NCBI GenBank assembly: GCA_003551485.1
Contig: PUMS01000474.1
Location: forward strand, 1-5,614
Length of the DNA: 5,614 bases
Direction of reading: 5' to 3'
Source: Phycisphaeraceae bacterium
Lineage (GTDB): Bacteria > Planctomycetota > Phycisphaerae > Phycisphaerales > Phycisphaeraceae
Part shown: positions 1 to 4,935 of the stretch, piece by piece
Layout of the letters: each line of letters starts with the position of its first letter
How positions within the stretch are numbered: the stretch's first letter is position 1
Notes under the pieces: model-generated
What the model was told of the DNA's origin: nothing
The model's database searches: none
The model's input: the letters and a program-made list of their open reading frames with translations, nothing else
Position numbers and translations under genes: made by a program

Positions 1-162
1 GCGGGCCTGTTCCACCGCAACCACTGCCGGCCGTGAGGCTCCAGCCGTCTGCGCATCCTGCGGTGATGGGGATGCGGTCCACAGCGCACGGCCCACGATG
101 GCCGCGGTCGCCATGGCCGCGCCGCCAAGCAGGATCAGGATCAGTCGGCCGGTTCTTCGCAT
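1..162 (-). CDS. N-terminus of a membrane-anchored exported protein, probably an RND/HlyD-type efflux periplasmic adaptor (partial)
   Basis: The minus strand reads open from an ATG at 162 to the window edge, giving 54 residues with no stop. The protein starts MRRTGRLILILLGG, has one hydrophobic helix at about residues 7-23, then a Ser/Pro/Ala-rich linker, and ends in PAVVAVEQAR. A basic start, one anchor helix, a short disordered linker and a beta strand of the type PVVVxV is the usual opening of periplasmic adaptor (membrane fusion) proteins of RND pumps. Position also fits: it lies 133 bp downstream of the metal-sensor gene on the same strand, where a pump would be expected in a CnrYXH-CBA-like cluster. 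A weak Shine-Dalgarno (GAGTGG, 173-168) precedes the ATG. An in-frame ATG at 207 would add 15 basic residues (MWAITRKRQQQRVES) and cannot be excluded. The adaptor identity is inferred from 54 residues plus context; another anchored periplasmic protein is possible. Confidence 0.55.
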   Translation of the reverse strand, partial: MRRTGRLILILLGGAAMATAAIVGRALWTASPSPQDAQTAGASRPAVVAVEQAR

Positions 163-295
163 TGATTCCACTCGCTGCTGTTGCCTCTTTCTGGTGATGG
201 CCCACATCGCCCCCGGCGCGCCTGCCCGCCCCGCCCGGTCCCCGGCAGACCAGCGCAAGTCGACGCATCGGCGCCTTGGGACTGTCGCTGCGCCG

Positions 296-1279
296 TCACC
301 GGCGCGGGTAGCCGGGGGGAAGGGGGGTGTGGCGGTGTTCGCGCTGCGGGCCTTGTTCGATGAACTGTGACACGGCCGCGTGGGCGTGTTGACGGATGAG
401 CAGGACCACCTCGGGGTCCTCGGAGGTGTGCCGCACGCGCACGCCGCCGGGCACATCCTCGATCTCCATTTGTATCCTGGCGCGATGGGCGAAGAGCTCG
501 CGGAACAGCGGATCGCCCCGCCGCATGGCCCGGCCCACGGCCAGTTGCTGCTTCATCTGCCGCACGTGCCGCCGCAGGGCATCGGCGATCTTCTCATCGG
601 CGCTGGTGGTCGTGGTCAGCACCCCGTCGGGCAGGTCTTCGACCTGGCGGTCGATGCGGTCGTGATGCTCAAAGAGCAGGTCGATGGTGTGACGGATGCT
701 GCCTTCCCGGGCGCGGCCGGGCCGGTCATCGCGGCCATCGCGGGCCTCAGCGCGGCCGTGACGCGGCCGATCGTCGATGGCCCCGTCGTGGTCGCGATGC
801 GGGCGTTGGTGTCGAGGGCCGGCGCCTGGACCTTCACCCTCGGCCGCGCGCCGGCCCATGCCCCGTCGAACCTGGCCGGCGGCGAAGCGGCCAAGCTGCC
901 GGCGCTGCTCGGGCTCGAGTTCGCGGCGCATGGTCACCAGGTGCTCGGCCACGCGGCGTTCAAGGGCGTTGTGCGCGGCGATGATGCGCTCGACCTGCTC
1001 GAGGATGTCCATGTCCGTGGCCGCGCCGGCTTCGAGCATGTCGGCCAGCAGCCGGCGTTCGTGATGCAACTGCTGGGCCAGCGCGGCGGCATCGCGGTGG
1101 TACTGCGGGTCGAGCCGTTCGATCTGCTGGCGCTGCTGCGGTGACAGCGTCAGCCACTGCGCCAGCGCGGAAGATGGCTCGGGCGCCACGGTCTGCGTGC
1201 GAACCAGCCGCGTGACGCTGAAGGCCAGCGCGGCGAGGATGATGCAGGTGAACGCGACCACGATCACACGTCGGCTCAT
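296..1279 (-). CDS. Periplasmic heavy-metal-sensor (CnrX/ZraP-like) protein with a duplicated C-terminal domain
   Basis: This 327-residue protein has an N-terminal helix (about residues 5-22) without a clear cleavage site, so it is probably anchored with the rest in the periplasm. Residues 43-135 form an all-helical hairpin of the CnrX/ZraP/Spy type: LTLSPQQRQQIERL, the HHER helix at 72-75, and the signature EHLVTMRRELEPEQRRQL (112-129). H113 and M117 have the H-x3-M spacing I recall from the CnrX metal site. Residues 143-197 are a charged linker rich in His, Arg and Asp. Residues 201-304 are two tandem repeats at an exact 60-residue offset (H205/H265, EDxPxGV, TSxD, H238/H298). The tail 311-327 is His/Pro-rich. 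The start is set by GAGGAG (1293-1288) 8 nt upstream, and the gene overlaps the anti-sigma stop by 4 bases. It likely transmits a metal or redox signal to the anti-sigma factor. The metal is unknown. CnrX alone is roughly half this length, so the C-terminal extension is the unusual part. Confidence 0.85.
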   Translation of the reverse strand: MSRRVIVVAFTCIILAALAFSVTRLVRTQTVAPEPSSALAQWLTLSPQQRQQIERLDPQYHRDAAALAQQLHHERRLLADMLEAGAATDMDILEQVERIIAAHNALERRVAEHLVTMRRELEPEQRRQLGRFAAGQVRRGMGRRAAEGEGPGAGPRHQRPHRDHDGAIDDRPRHGRAEARDGRDDRPGRAREGSIRHTIDLLFEHHDRIDRQVEDLPDGVLTTTTSADEKIADALRRHVRQMKQQLAVGRAMRRGDPLFRELFAHRARIQMEIEDVPGGVRVRHTSEDPEVVLLIRQHAHAAVSQFIEQGPQREHRHTPLPPGYPRR

Positions 1280-1749
1280 GATGGCGACTCCTCACCAGCC
1301 TGTGGATGAATGATGCGCATCGACTCGGCGAGCCGCGCCGGCGTCGGCTCGTGCCACACCTCCCAGGGCGTTCTCTTGAGCCACCGGGCCGATTCGCGGG
1401 CCTCATCGTCGATGGGCGCGGCGGGCGTCAGCCAGCCGGCGGCGGCGCCCACGCCCGCGGCCAGGGCCAGCACAGCGGCGAGGCGCAGCGGGCCGGCCAG
1501 GCTCCACCACCGGACCGGCCGACCCGCCTTCTGCGCCTCGCGCGGACTCGATGGCGCTGGCCGTGCTCGGGAGGTATCCGCGGGCAGTTGCCATCGGCCC
1601 AGCAGTTGCCAGAGCCGGCGCATCCGGCGATGCCGCCGGGCGCAATCCGGGCACGCCGCCAGGTGCTCGTTGGCCGCGGTCGCGGCCGCATCCGACAGGT
1701 GCCCGCCGATCAGCTCCAGCAACTCGATGTCACGTAGATGGTTGGGCAT
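1276..1749 (-). CDS. Membrane-anchored anti-sigma factor with an N-terminal zinc-finger (ZAS-like) domain
   Basis: This 157-residue protein should hold the neighbouring ECF sigma factor inactive at the inner membrane. The N-terminal half shows H29-x3-C33-x2-C36, the core of the zinc-binding anti-sigma domain, within a short helical segment (about residues 6-50). A Pro/Ser/Arg linker follows. One membrane helix lies at about residues 89-107 (Leu/Ala/Gly-rich, flanked by RWW and W106), then a roughly 50-residue periplasmic tail with WLKRTPWEVW. The tail is the likely contact for the sensor encoded immediately downstream, whose ATG overlaps this stop codon. The start ATG at 1749 has only a weak purine stretch upstream. 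The gene sits two genes after the sigma factor, with the DUF4405 gene between them, whereas sigma and anti-sigma genes are usually adjacent. Family assignment rests on motif and topology and is strong; the pairing with this sigma factor is inferred from the operon. Confidence 0.85.
   Translation of the reverse strand: MPNHLRDIELLELIGGHLSDAAATAANEHLAACPDCARRHRRMRRLWQLLGRWQLPADTSRARPAPSSPREAQKAGRPVRWWSLAGPLRLAAVLALAAGVGAAAGWLTPAAPIDDEARESARWLKRTPWEVWHEPTPARLAESMRIIHPQAGEESPS
1288..1293 (-). promoter_or_regulatory. Ribosome binding site of the sensor gene
   Basis: GAGGAG on the minus strand lies 8 nt before the sensor ATG at 1279 and inside the last codons of the anti-sigma gene. This supports the overlapping start and suggests coupled translation of anti-sigma and sensor. 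Confidence 0.75.
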
Positions 1750-1796
1750 GATTCATCGTCCCGGTCAGCCGGTGGGCCTCAGCCCACCGCCACGGA

Positions 1797-2753
1797 TCAA
1801 TCGCCGGCCGCAAGCATGGCGGCCAGCCTGCTGGGGGTCGTCTCCTGTTGCGTCGCAAGCTCGCGCATGCGGCAGCGTGCGGTGGCGTCGATACCCAGGC
1901 GCTGCATCGCGGCGATTGCCCGCTCCAGCGGCACCCCCTCGGCCTCACAGAACTGCTCGAGTGTCATGCGACCGTAGTGATGCGAGCCCTCGCCGTGGCC
2001 GCCGCCGTCTCCGCGTCGGCCCTCGGCCGCGCCGCCACCACCGCGGCCACTGCCTTCACCCCCACCACTGCCCTCGCCGCGGCCGGCGCCGCTGCGCCCG
2101 TGTGGCTCGGGGCTCTGTCCCGAGCGGGCCTCCTCATAGATGGTCTGGAGCGACACGCCGTGGCGGCGGGCCAGAGCGTCGATGGGCGTGTCGGGGTCAT
2201 CGACTGTGATCCCATGGGCCAGCAACACCTGCTCCAGCCGCTGCGGGGACAGGCCCATCCGCTCGGCGAACTGCCGGATGTTCGCCTCCTGCACGCGGGT
2301 GGATGGAGCGCGGCCGACGGTGCCGGCCTCCTGCTCCCAGCCATCCTTGATCGCTTCGTTGAACGCCGTCACGCTGCTCAGCGGCGGCACCTGCCATAGC
2401 GTCCCGACGATGAGCAGCACGGTCAGGGCCAGCGCCGCCACCAGTTCCCGGGCGCGAAGGCCCAGCCGTGCGGTGCGGCTTCTTACGTACTGGCACAGCG
2501 GCCGGAAGTTGAAATACAGGTGAAAGGTGATTGCCAGCAGCAGGACCACCGCGGCGGTCATGTGCAGGTCGGACCACTGCTCCTTGTCCAGGCCGAAAAT
2601 GGACCAGTGCGTCCAGTTGGCCACCCGACCACGCGGCGCCACGTAGAGCACCAGGCCGCTGAGCAACATGACAGCAAAGGCCCCGGTGGTCAGCAGCGTG
2701 ACAAACGCGCGGAAGTTAAGCACCCGTCTCGTTTTACCGTTTTCCGAGGCCAT
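1797..2753 (-). CDS. DUF4405-type membrane protein, putative b-type cytochrome, with two helical C-terminal repeats
   Basis: The start chosen is the ATG at 2753 because GGAGGA lies 6 nt upstream; a GTG at 2774 would add seven residues without better support. The product is 318 residues with three membrane helices at about 16-38, 63-82 and 104-122. Helix 2 carries H64 and H78, a 14-residue spacing like the haem-b ligand pairs of membrane cytochromes, within the LHMTAAVVLLLAITFHLYFN context of DUF4405 proteins. Haem binding is therefore plausible but unproven. After helix 3 comes a soluble region: a helical unit at about 156-210 (QFAERMGLSPQRLEQ, then LARRHGVSLQTIYEEA), a Gly/Glu/Arg low-complexity linker (219-256, ending in HHYGR), and a second similar unit (263-317). 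The two units align without gaps for 25 residues. The gene lies between the sigma and anti-sigma genes on the same strand, so it is presumably co-regulated and may supply electron transfer or redox sensing. No catalytic motif was seen. Confidence 0.75.
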   Translation of the reverse strand: MASENGKTRRVLNFRAFVTLLTTGAFAVMLLSGLVLYVAPRGRVANWTHWSIFGLDKEQWSDLHMTAAVVLLLAITFHLYFNFRPLCQYVRSRTARLGLRARELVAALALTVLLIVGTLWQVPPLSSVTAFNEAIKDGWEQEAGTVGRAPSTRVQEANIRQFAERMGLSPQRLEQVLLAHGITVDDPDTPIDALARRHGVSLQTIYEEARSGQSPEPHGRSGAGRGEGSGGGEGSGRGGGGAAEGRRGDGGGHGEGSHHYGRMTLEQFCEAEGVPLERAIAAMQRLGIDATARCRMRELATQQETTPSRLAAMLAAGD

Positions 2754-2759
2754 GGCCGG

Positions 2760-2765
2760 TCCTCC
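2760..2765 (-). promoter_or_regulatory. Shine-Dalgarno that sets the DUF4405 start
   Basis: GGAGGA on the minus strand, with a 6-nt spacer to the ATG at 2753. It lies within the reading frame that would be used by the upstream GTG at 2774, so it argues for the ATG as the true start. Confidence 0.75.
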
Positions 2766-2843
2766 ATCGGGCACACCGCACCCATAAGTGAAACGCCCCG
2801 GGCGGCTCGAACCTGCGGTCGCCCCCGCAAGCCCGTTGCATCA

Positions 2844-2865
2844 GCCACCCGTGATGAGCGGTGGC
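2844..2865. other. Hairpin just after the sigma-factor gene
   Basis: GCCACC (2844-2849) pairs with GGTGGC (2860-2865) across a 10-nt loop, 25 nt after the sigma stop and before the DUF4405 gene. There is no T-run on either side. It could stabilise or partly attenuate the operon mRNA, but it may be chance in GC-rich DNA. Confidence 0.3.
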
Positions 2866-2889
2866 CAGGGCAGCTCGAACCGGTGACAG

Positions 2890-3438
2890 CTACGGCTCAG
2901 CCAGGTCGGCCAGGTCCTCGCGCAGGCGGGCATAGGCGCGGACCAGCAGCGACTCCACCGCCGAGTGGCTCCAGCCGGTGACCTGCACGATCTGACGGTG
3001 CGACAGGCCCTGGTAGCGGTGCAGCACCAGCGCGGTGCGCTGCCGCTGGGGCAGCCGGCCCACGGCATCGCCGATGCGTTCGGCCAGTTCAGCGGCCTCC
3101 ATGTCACCCTCGGGTGCATCGGAGGTCGCTGGCTCGACGGCTGGAAGGGGACCGGGTTGGCGGTGGTGACGGCGCTGCACATCGTGGCAGAGGTTGACCA
3201 CGATGCGGTGCAGCCAGGTGGTGAAGCGGGCTTCGGGCCGGTATCGCGCTGCAGCGCGGCGGAGACGCAGCAGCGTCTCCTGAGCCACATCATCGGCGGC
3301 ATCCCAGCAGCCCAGGATGCGGTAAGCCAGTCGAAGGATGCGATCGCGATGGCGCTGCGACAGTTCGGCCAGCGAGGCCATGTCGCCGCGGCCCAGACAG
3401 GCCATCAGTTGGGCATCGGTTCGCGGGTCGGCTGACAC
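2890..3438 (-). CDS. ECF-family RNA polymerase sigma factor
   Basis: The 182-residue product has the two-domain layout and length of extracytoplasmic-function sigma factors. Sigma region 2 covers about residues 28-92 (HRDRILRLAYRIL, then DDVAQETLLRL and the promoter-melting segment RFTTWLHRIVVNLCHD). A Pro-rich linker spans 93-115. Region 4 covers about 120-178, with the helix-turn-helix LSHRQIVQVTGWSHSAVESL and the typical RAYARLRE ending. The start is a GTG at 3438 with a weak AGG 8 nt upstream; an in-frame ATG at 3405 would remove 11 poorly conserved residues. It is the first gene of the minus-strand cluster, so it likely directs RNA polymerase to this operon, probably including its own promoter, and possibly to the divergent repeat-protein gene. 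Its activity is presumably controlled by the zinc-finger anti-sigma factor two genes downstream. The ECF subgroup cannot be assigned by eye. Confidence 0.93.
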   Translation of the reverse strand: MSADPRTDAQLMACLGRGDMASLAELSQRHRDRILRLAYRILGCWDAADDVAQETLLRLRRAAARYRPEARFTTWLHRIVVNLCHDVQRRHHRQPGPLPAVEPATSDAPEGDMEAAELAERIGDAVGRLPQRQRTALVLHRYQGLSHRQIVQVTGWSHSAVESLLVRAYARLREDLADLAEP

Positions 3439-3524
3439 GTCGTATGCCTGGTTCGGGTTCAGGGTTGCGGCGCGGTTGGGCGCCGGGGGCGTGTGGGGCG
3501 TTTATCCATACTACAGGCGCTCAA

Positions 3525-3551
3525 GGTCGAATTATCCCTTTTTTCTCGACC
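3525..3551. promoter_or_regulatory. Inverted repeat, candidate operator in the divergent region
   Basis: GGTCGA (3525-3530) and TCGACC (3546-3551) are perfect inverted 6-mers whose centres are 21 bp apart, two helical turns. They flank an AT-rich stretch in otherwise very GC-rich DNA. The site lies about 87 bp upstream of the sigma gene and about 110 bp upstream of the divergent repeat-protein gene, where a dimeric regulator or a promoter would sit. Nothing shows that it is bound. I found no clear -35/-10 pair or classical GGAAC-type ECF -35 in the region 3439-3660. Confidence 0.35.
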
Positions 3552-3646
3552 GCAGGTACCCGCCCGCCGGCACGTTCAACGAGTGAATGGCCAATGCTCC
3601 GGAGCCGAGGCCGCTGTGTTCACAACCGACTTGTTCAACCCCAGAC

Positions 3647-3652
3647 AAGGAG
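3647..3652 (+). promoter_or_regulatory. Ribosome binding site of the repeat-protein gene
   Basis: AAGGAG lies 8 nt before the ATG at 3661. It fixes this start over an in-frame ATG at 3493, which would place 56 non-signal-like residues before an otherwise excellent signal peptide. Confidence 0.85.
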
Positions 3653-3660
3653 TTTCCAAC

Positions 3661-4092
3661 ATGTACGCCGCACCCGTGAGATTGTCACTGGCCGCCGCGG
3701 CCATCGCCCTGGTGGCCCTGCTCGGGGCGCCCAGCGCCCTCCAGGCCGAGGCGACCGCGACCGATGAGGCCTCCCCCATCACCGCCTCCGCCGATGCGAC
3801 GAGCGAGGCGACGACCGAGGATGCGCCCCGCGAGCCCGTGGCCCAGCGCCTGCGCGACGGGCGGGGCCCCCACGCCGCCCAACGCCGGGGCATGCGCAAC
3901 GGCCAGGGCCCGCGCCACGCCGACCGCGAGGGCCGTCGTGACGGCCAGGGCCCGCACGCAGGCCAGCGCCAGGGCCGTCGTGACGGCCAGGGGCCCAACG
4001 CCGCCCAGCGCCAGCCCCGCCGCGACGGCCAGGGCCCCCACGGTGAGCGCCGCCGCGAGAAGGGCAACAATCCCGATTGCCCCCACCGTTGA
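3661..4092 (+). CDS. Small secreted protein with five 14-residue DGQGPH repeats
   Basis: The product has 143 residues. Residues 1-29 are a signal peptide: R7, a hydrophobic Ala/Leu/Val core, and likely cleavage after SALQA. Residues 30-59 are acidic and Ser/Thr/Ala-rich. Residues 64-133 are five consecutive units of exactly 14 residues with the consensus RRDGQGPHAxQRxG; the third and fourth are closest. The C-terminus is KGNNPDCPHR with the only Cys, C140. The mature protein goes from acidic to strongly basic. DG-x-GP repeats ending near a Cys-Pro pair remind me of small exported hypothetical proteins of uncharacterised function, but I cannot name a family. Repeat His and the CPH end could bind metal, which would suit the divergent metal-sensing operon; that is inference. 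The strong Shine-Dalgarno and signal peptide make the gene itself convincing. Regulation by the divergent sigma factor is possible. Confidence 0.8.
   Translation: MYAAPVRLSLAAAAIALVALLGAPSALQAEATATDEASPITASADATSEATTEDAPREPVAQRLRDGRGPHAAQRRGMRNGQGPRHADREGRRDGQGPHAGQRQGRRDGQGPNAAQRQPRRDGQGPHGERRREKGNNPDCPHR
3850..4059 (+). repeat. Five tandem 42-bp coding repeats
   Basis: Five in-frame 42-bp units encode residues 64-77, 78-91, 92-105, 106-119 and 120-133 of the secreted protein. Every unit starts with an xRxGxGP pattern. Units 3 and 4 are the most alike at DNA level (both contain CGTCGTGACGGCCAGG or a close variant), suggesting recent duplication, while unit 2 has drifted most. Confidence 0.9.
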
Positions 4093-4132
4093 CGCCAACG
4101 CCAACGCGAACGCCTGAAATCAGGCCGATGTG

Positions 4133-4173
4133 GTACCCCCCATCCCGCCGCCCGCCCGGCAGGATGGGGGTAC
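4133..4173. terminator. Strong inverted repeat after the repeat-protein gene, possible terminator
   Basis: GTACCCCCCATCC (4133-4145) pairs with GGATGGGGGTAC (4162-4173), leaving one bulged C, around a 16-nt C/G-rich loop. It begins 41 bp after the stop of the secreted-protein gene. No T-run follows in either direction, so if it terminates transcription it is not a canonical intrinsic terminator; it may instead protect the 3' end or be a dispersed palindrome. Confidence 0.45.
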
Positions 4174-4393
4174 TGCATTGGGTGGCGAACACATCCAGTC
4201 CCCCCCAAACCCCAGCGATGCCCTCCGATCAGCGCAGTCTTCGCCCCGCTCGCCGCTTGCAGGAGGCCCCGTGTTCGACAGCGTATACACATGGCCTCAC
4301 CCCGGCCCCGCGCTGAGAATCCGGCCCCTCTGCCGCCCCCGAAGAGTGGGGAGGGCAGCAAGACACTCCGGCGCAGTGCGGCATTTTCATCGC

Positions 4394-4414
4394 CGTGGAT
4401 GCGGCACATCCACG
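4394..4414. other. Perfect 8-bp hairpin with 5-nt loop
   Basis: CGTGGATG (4394-4401) and CATCCACG (4407-4414) pair perfectly around CGGCA. It lies in the non-coding interval without a flanking T-run. Its role is unknown. Confidence 0.4.
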
Positions 4415-4721
4415 TGGAGGACTTACCGAAGAAGAGGGGGTCGTTTCGAAAGCAGACAGGATGCCGTCAGCAAAAAACTGCGCCTTGCGATTCGGTTGCA
4501 CCATCGACGACATCTGCGGGCCGGTTCCTTCTTCTCGGCCATGCTCCTGCCTCGCTTCGCTGTCAGCGACCGCCAGGCATACCTCGGCAAGGCTGAGCGA
4601 TGGTGCGCGGGACGTGACGGATTCACAGCAGACGCATTTCTCGTCCACGTGCCGCTGATGGCGCGGATGCGGACAGCGGCGGGCCTGGACCGGGTGTCTG
4701 CGGTTGCGTGGGTGTGCGGAC

Positions 4722-4764
4722 CGCCGCGCCCGCAAGGGAGCGGAGTCGAGCCTTTGCGGCGGCG
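4722..4764. other. Long bulged hairpin in the non-coding interval
   Basis: CCGCAAGGG (4730-4738) pairs with CCTTTGCGG (4751-4759), with one G-T wobble, around a 12-nt loop. The stem continues outward as CGCCG (4722-4726) with CGGCG (4760-4764), leaving a 3-nt bulge on the left. Fourteen base pairs make this the longest stem seen in the window. It could be a terminator-like or repeat-type palindrome, or part of an RNA. Confidence 0.45.
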
Positions 4765-4837
4765 TGGGTGGCGGTTATGCCATGATCCCGAAAACCGGCC
4801 CCCGCACGGCAAGGGCAAAATCGCACCTGCCAGCCGC

Positions 4838-4865
4838 GTGCCAACGCCGCCGCGTGCGCTATGAT
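4838..4865 (+). promoter_or_regulatory. Weak housekeeping-type promoter candidate for the FHA gene
   Basis: GTGCCA (4838-4843) and TATGAT (4860-4865) are 16 bp apart. The second hexamer matches TATAAT at five of six positions and the first matches TTGACA at four. The start codon would be about 65 nt downstream of initiation. A second -10-like TACAAT sits at 4891-4896 without a partner. Both could be chance matches. Confidence 0.25.
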
Positions 4866-4935
4866 GTCGTAGCGTCGCGTATGCAATGGGTACAATGGTG
4901 CATGACACATCGTCCGGCCGGGGGCGGGCACGGGG

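Larger units (their letters stand above)
4093..4935. other. Long non-coding interval with several hairpins
   Basis: About 840 bp between the repeat-protein gene and the FHA gene hold no reading frame with recognisable domains. The longest plus-strand frame (4130-4864) is Arg/Pro/His-rich without a fold, even though an AGGAGG-GTG pair occurs at 4261-4273. What can be seen is a run of GCCAAC-type hexamers just after the stop at 4092, a small hairpin at 4112-4125, and larger inverted repeats at 4133-4173, 4330-4358, 4394-4414 and 4722-4764. A possible promoter lies near 4838-4865. It could host a structured RNA or decayed intergenic repeats. Confidence 0.6.

Noticed and set aside
380..1144. Long open plus-strand frame opposite the sensor gene
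   Set aside because: Antisense shadow caused by high GC. The minus strand carries a recognisable sensor fold with a good ribosome binding site and operon overlap.
1310..2209. 299-codon plus-strand frame
   Set aside because: It spans the anti-sigma gene and half of the DUF4405 gene on the opposite strand, is Arg/Pro/Ser-rich and shows no domain.
2754..2774. GTG start seven codons upstream for the DUF4405 gene
   Set aside because: The GGAGGA Shine-Dalgarno lies inside this extension at the right distance for the ATG at 2753.
2801..2881. GGTTCGAGCC on the minus strand, like a tRNA T-loop
   Set aside because: The flanking bases do not form a 5-bp T stem, and no anticodon arm or acceptor stem can be folded around either copy.
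3493..3660. Upstream ATG extending the secreted protein by 56 residues
   Set aside because: It would bury the signal peptide and ignore the AAGGAG at 3647-3652.
3850..4059. Regular 42-bp repeats considered as a CRISPR array
   Set aside because: The units are contiguous, in frame and coding, with no variable spacers.
3576..4409. 277-codon minus-strand frame opposite the repeat-protein gene
   Set aside because: Its Trp/Arg/Pro-rich repeats mirror the coding repeats on the plus strand. The plus frame has the signal peptide and Shine-Dalgarno.
4130..4864. 244-codon plus-strand frame, with an internal AGGAGG-GTG at 4261-4273
   Set aside because: The product is Arg/His/Pro-rich without hydrophobic core periodicity or any known motif, and it overlaps several palindromes. 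It is probably non-coding.
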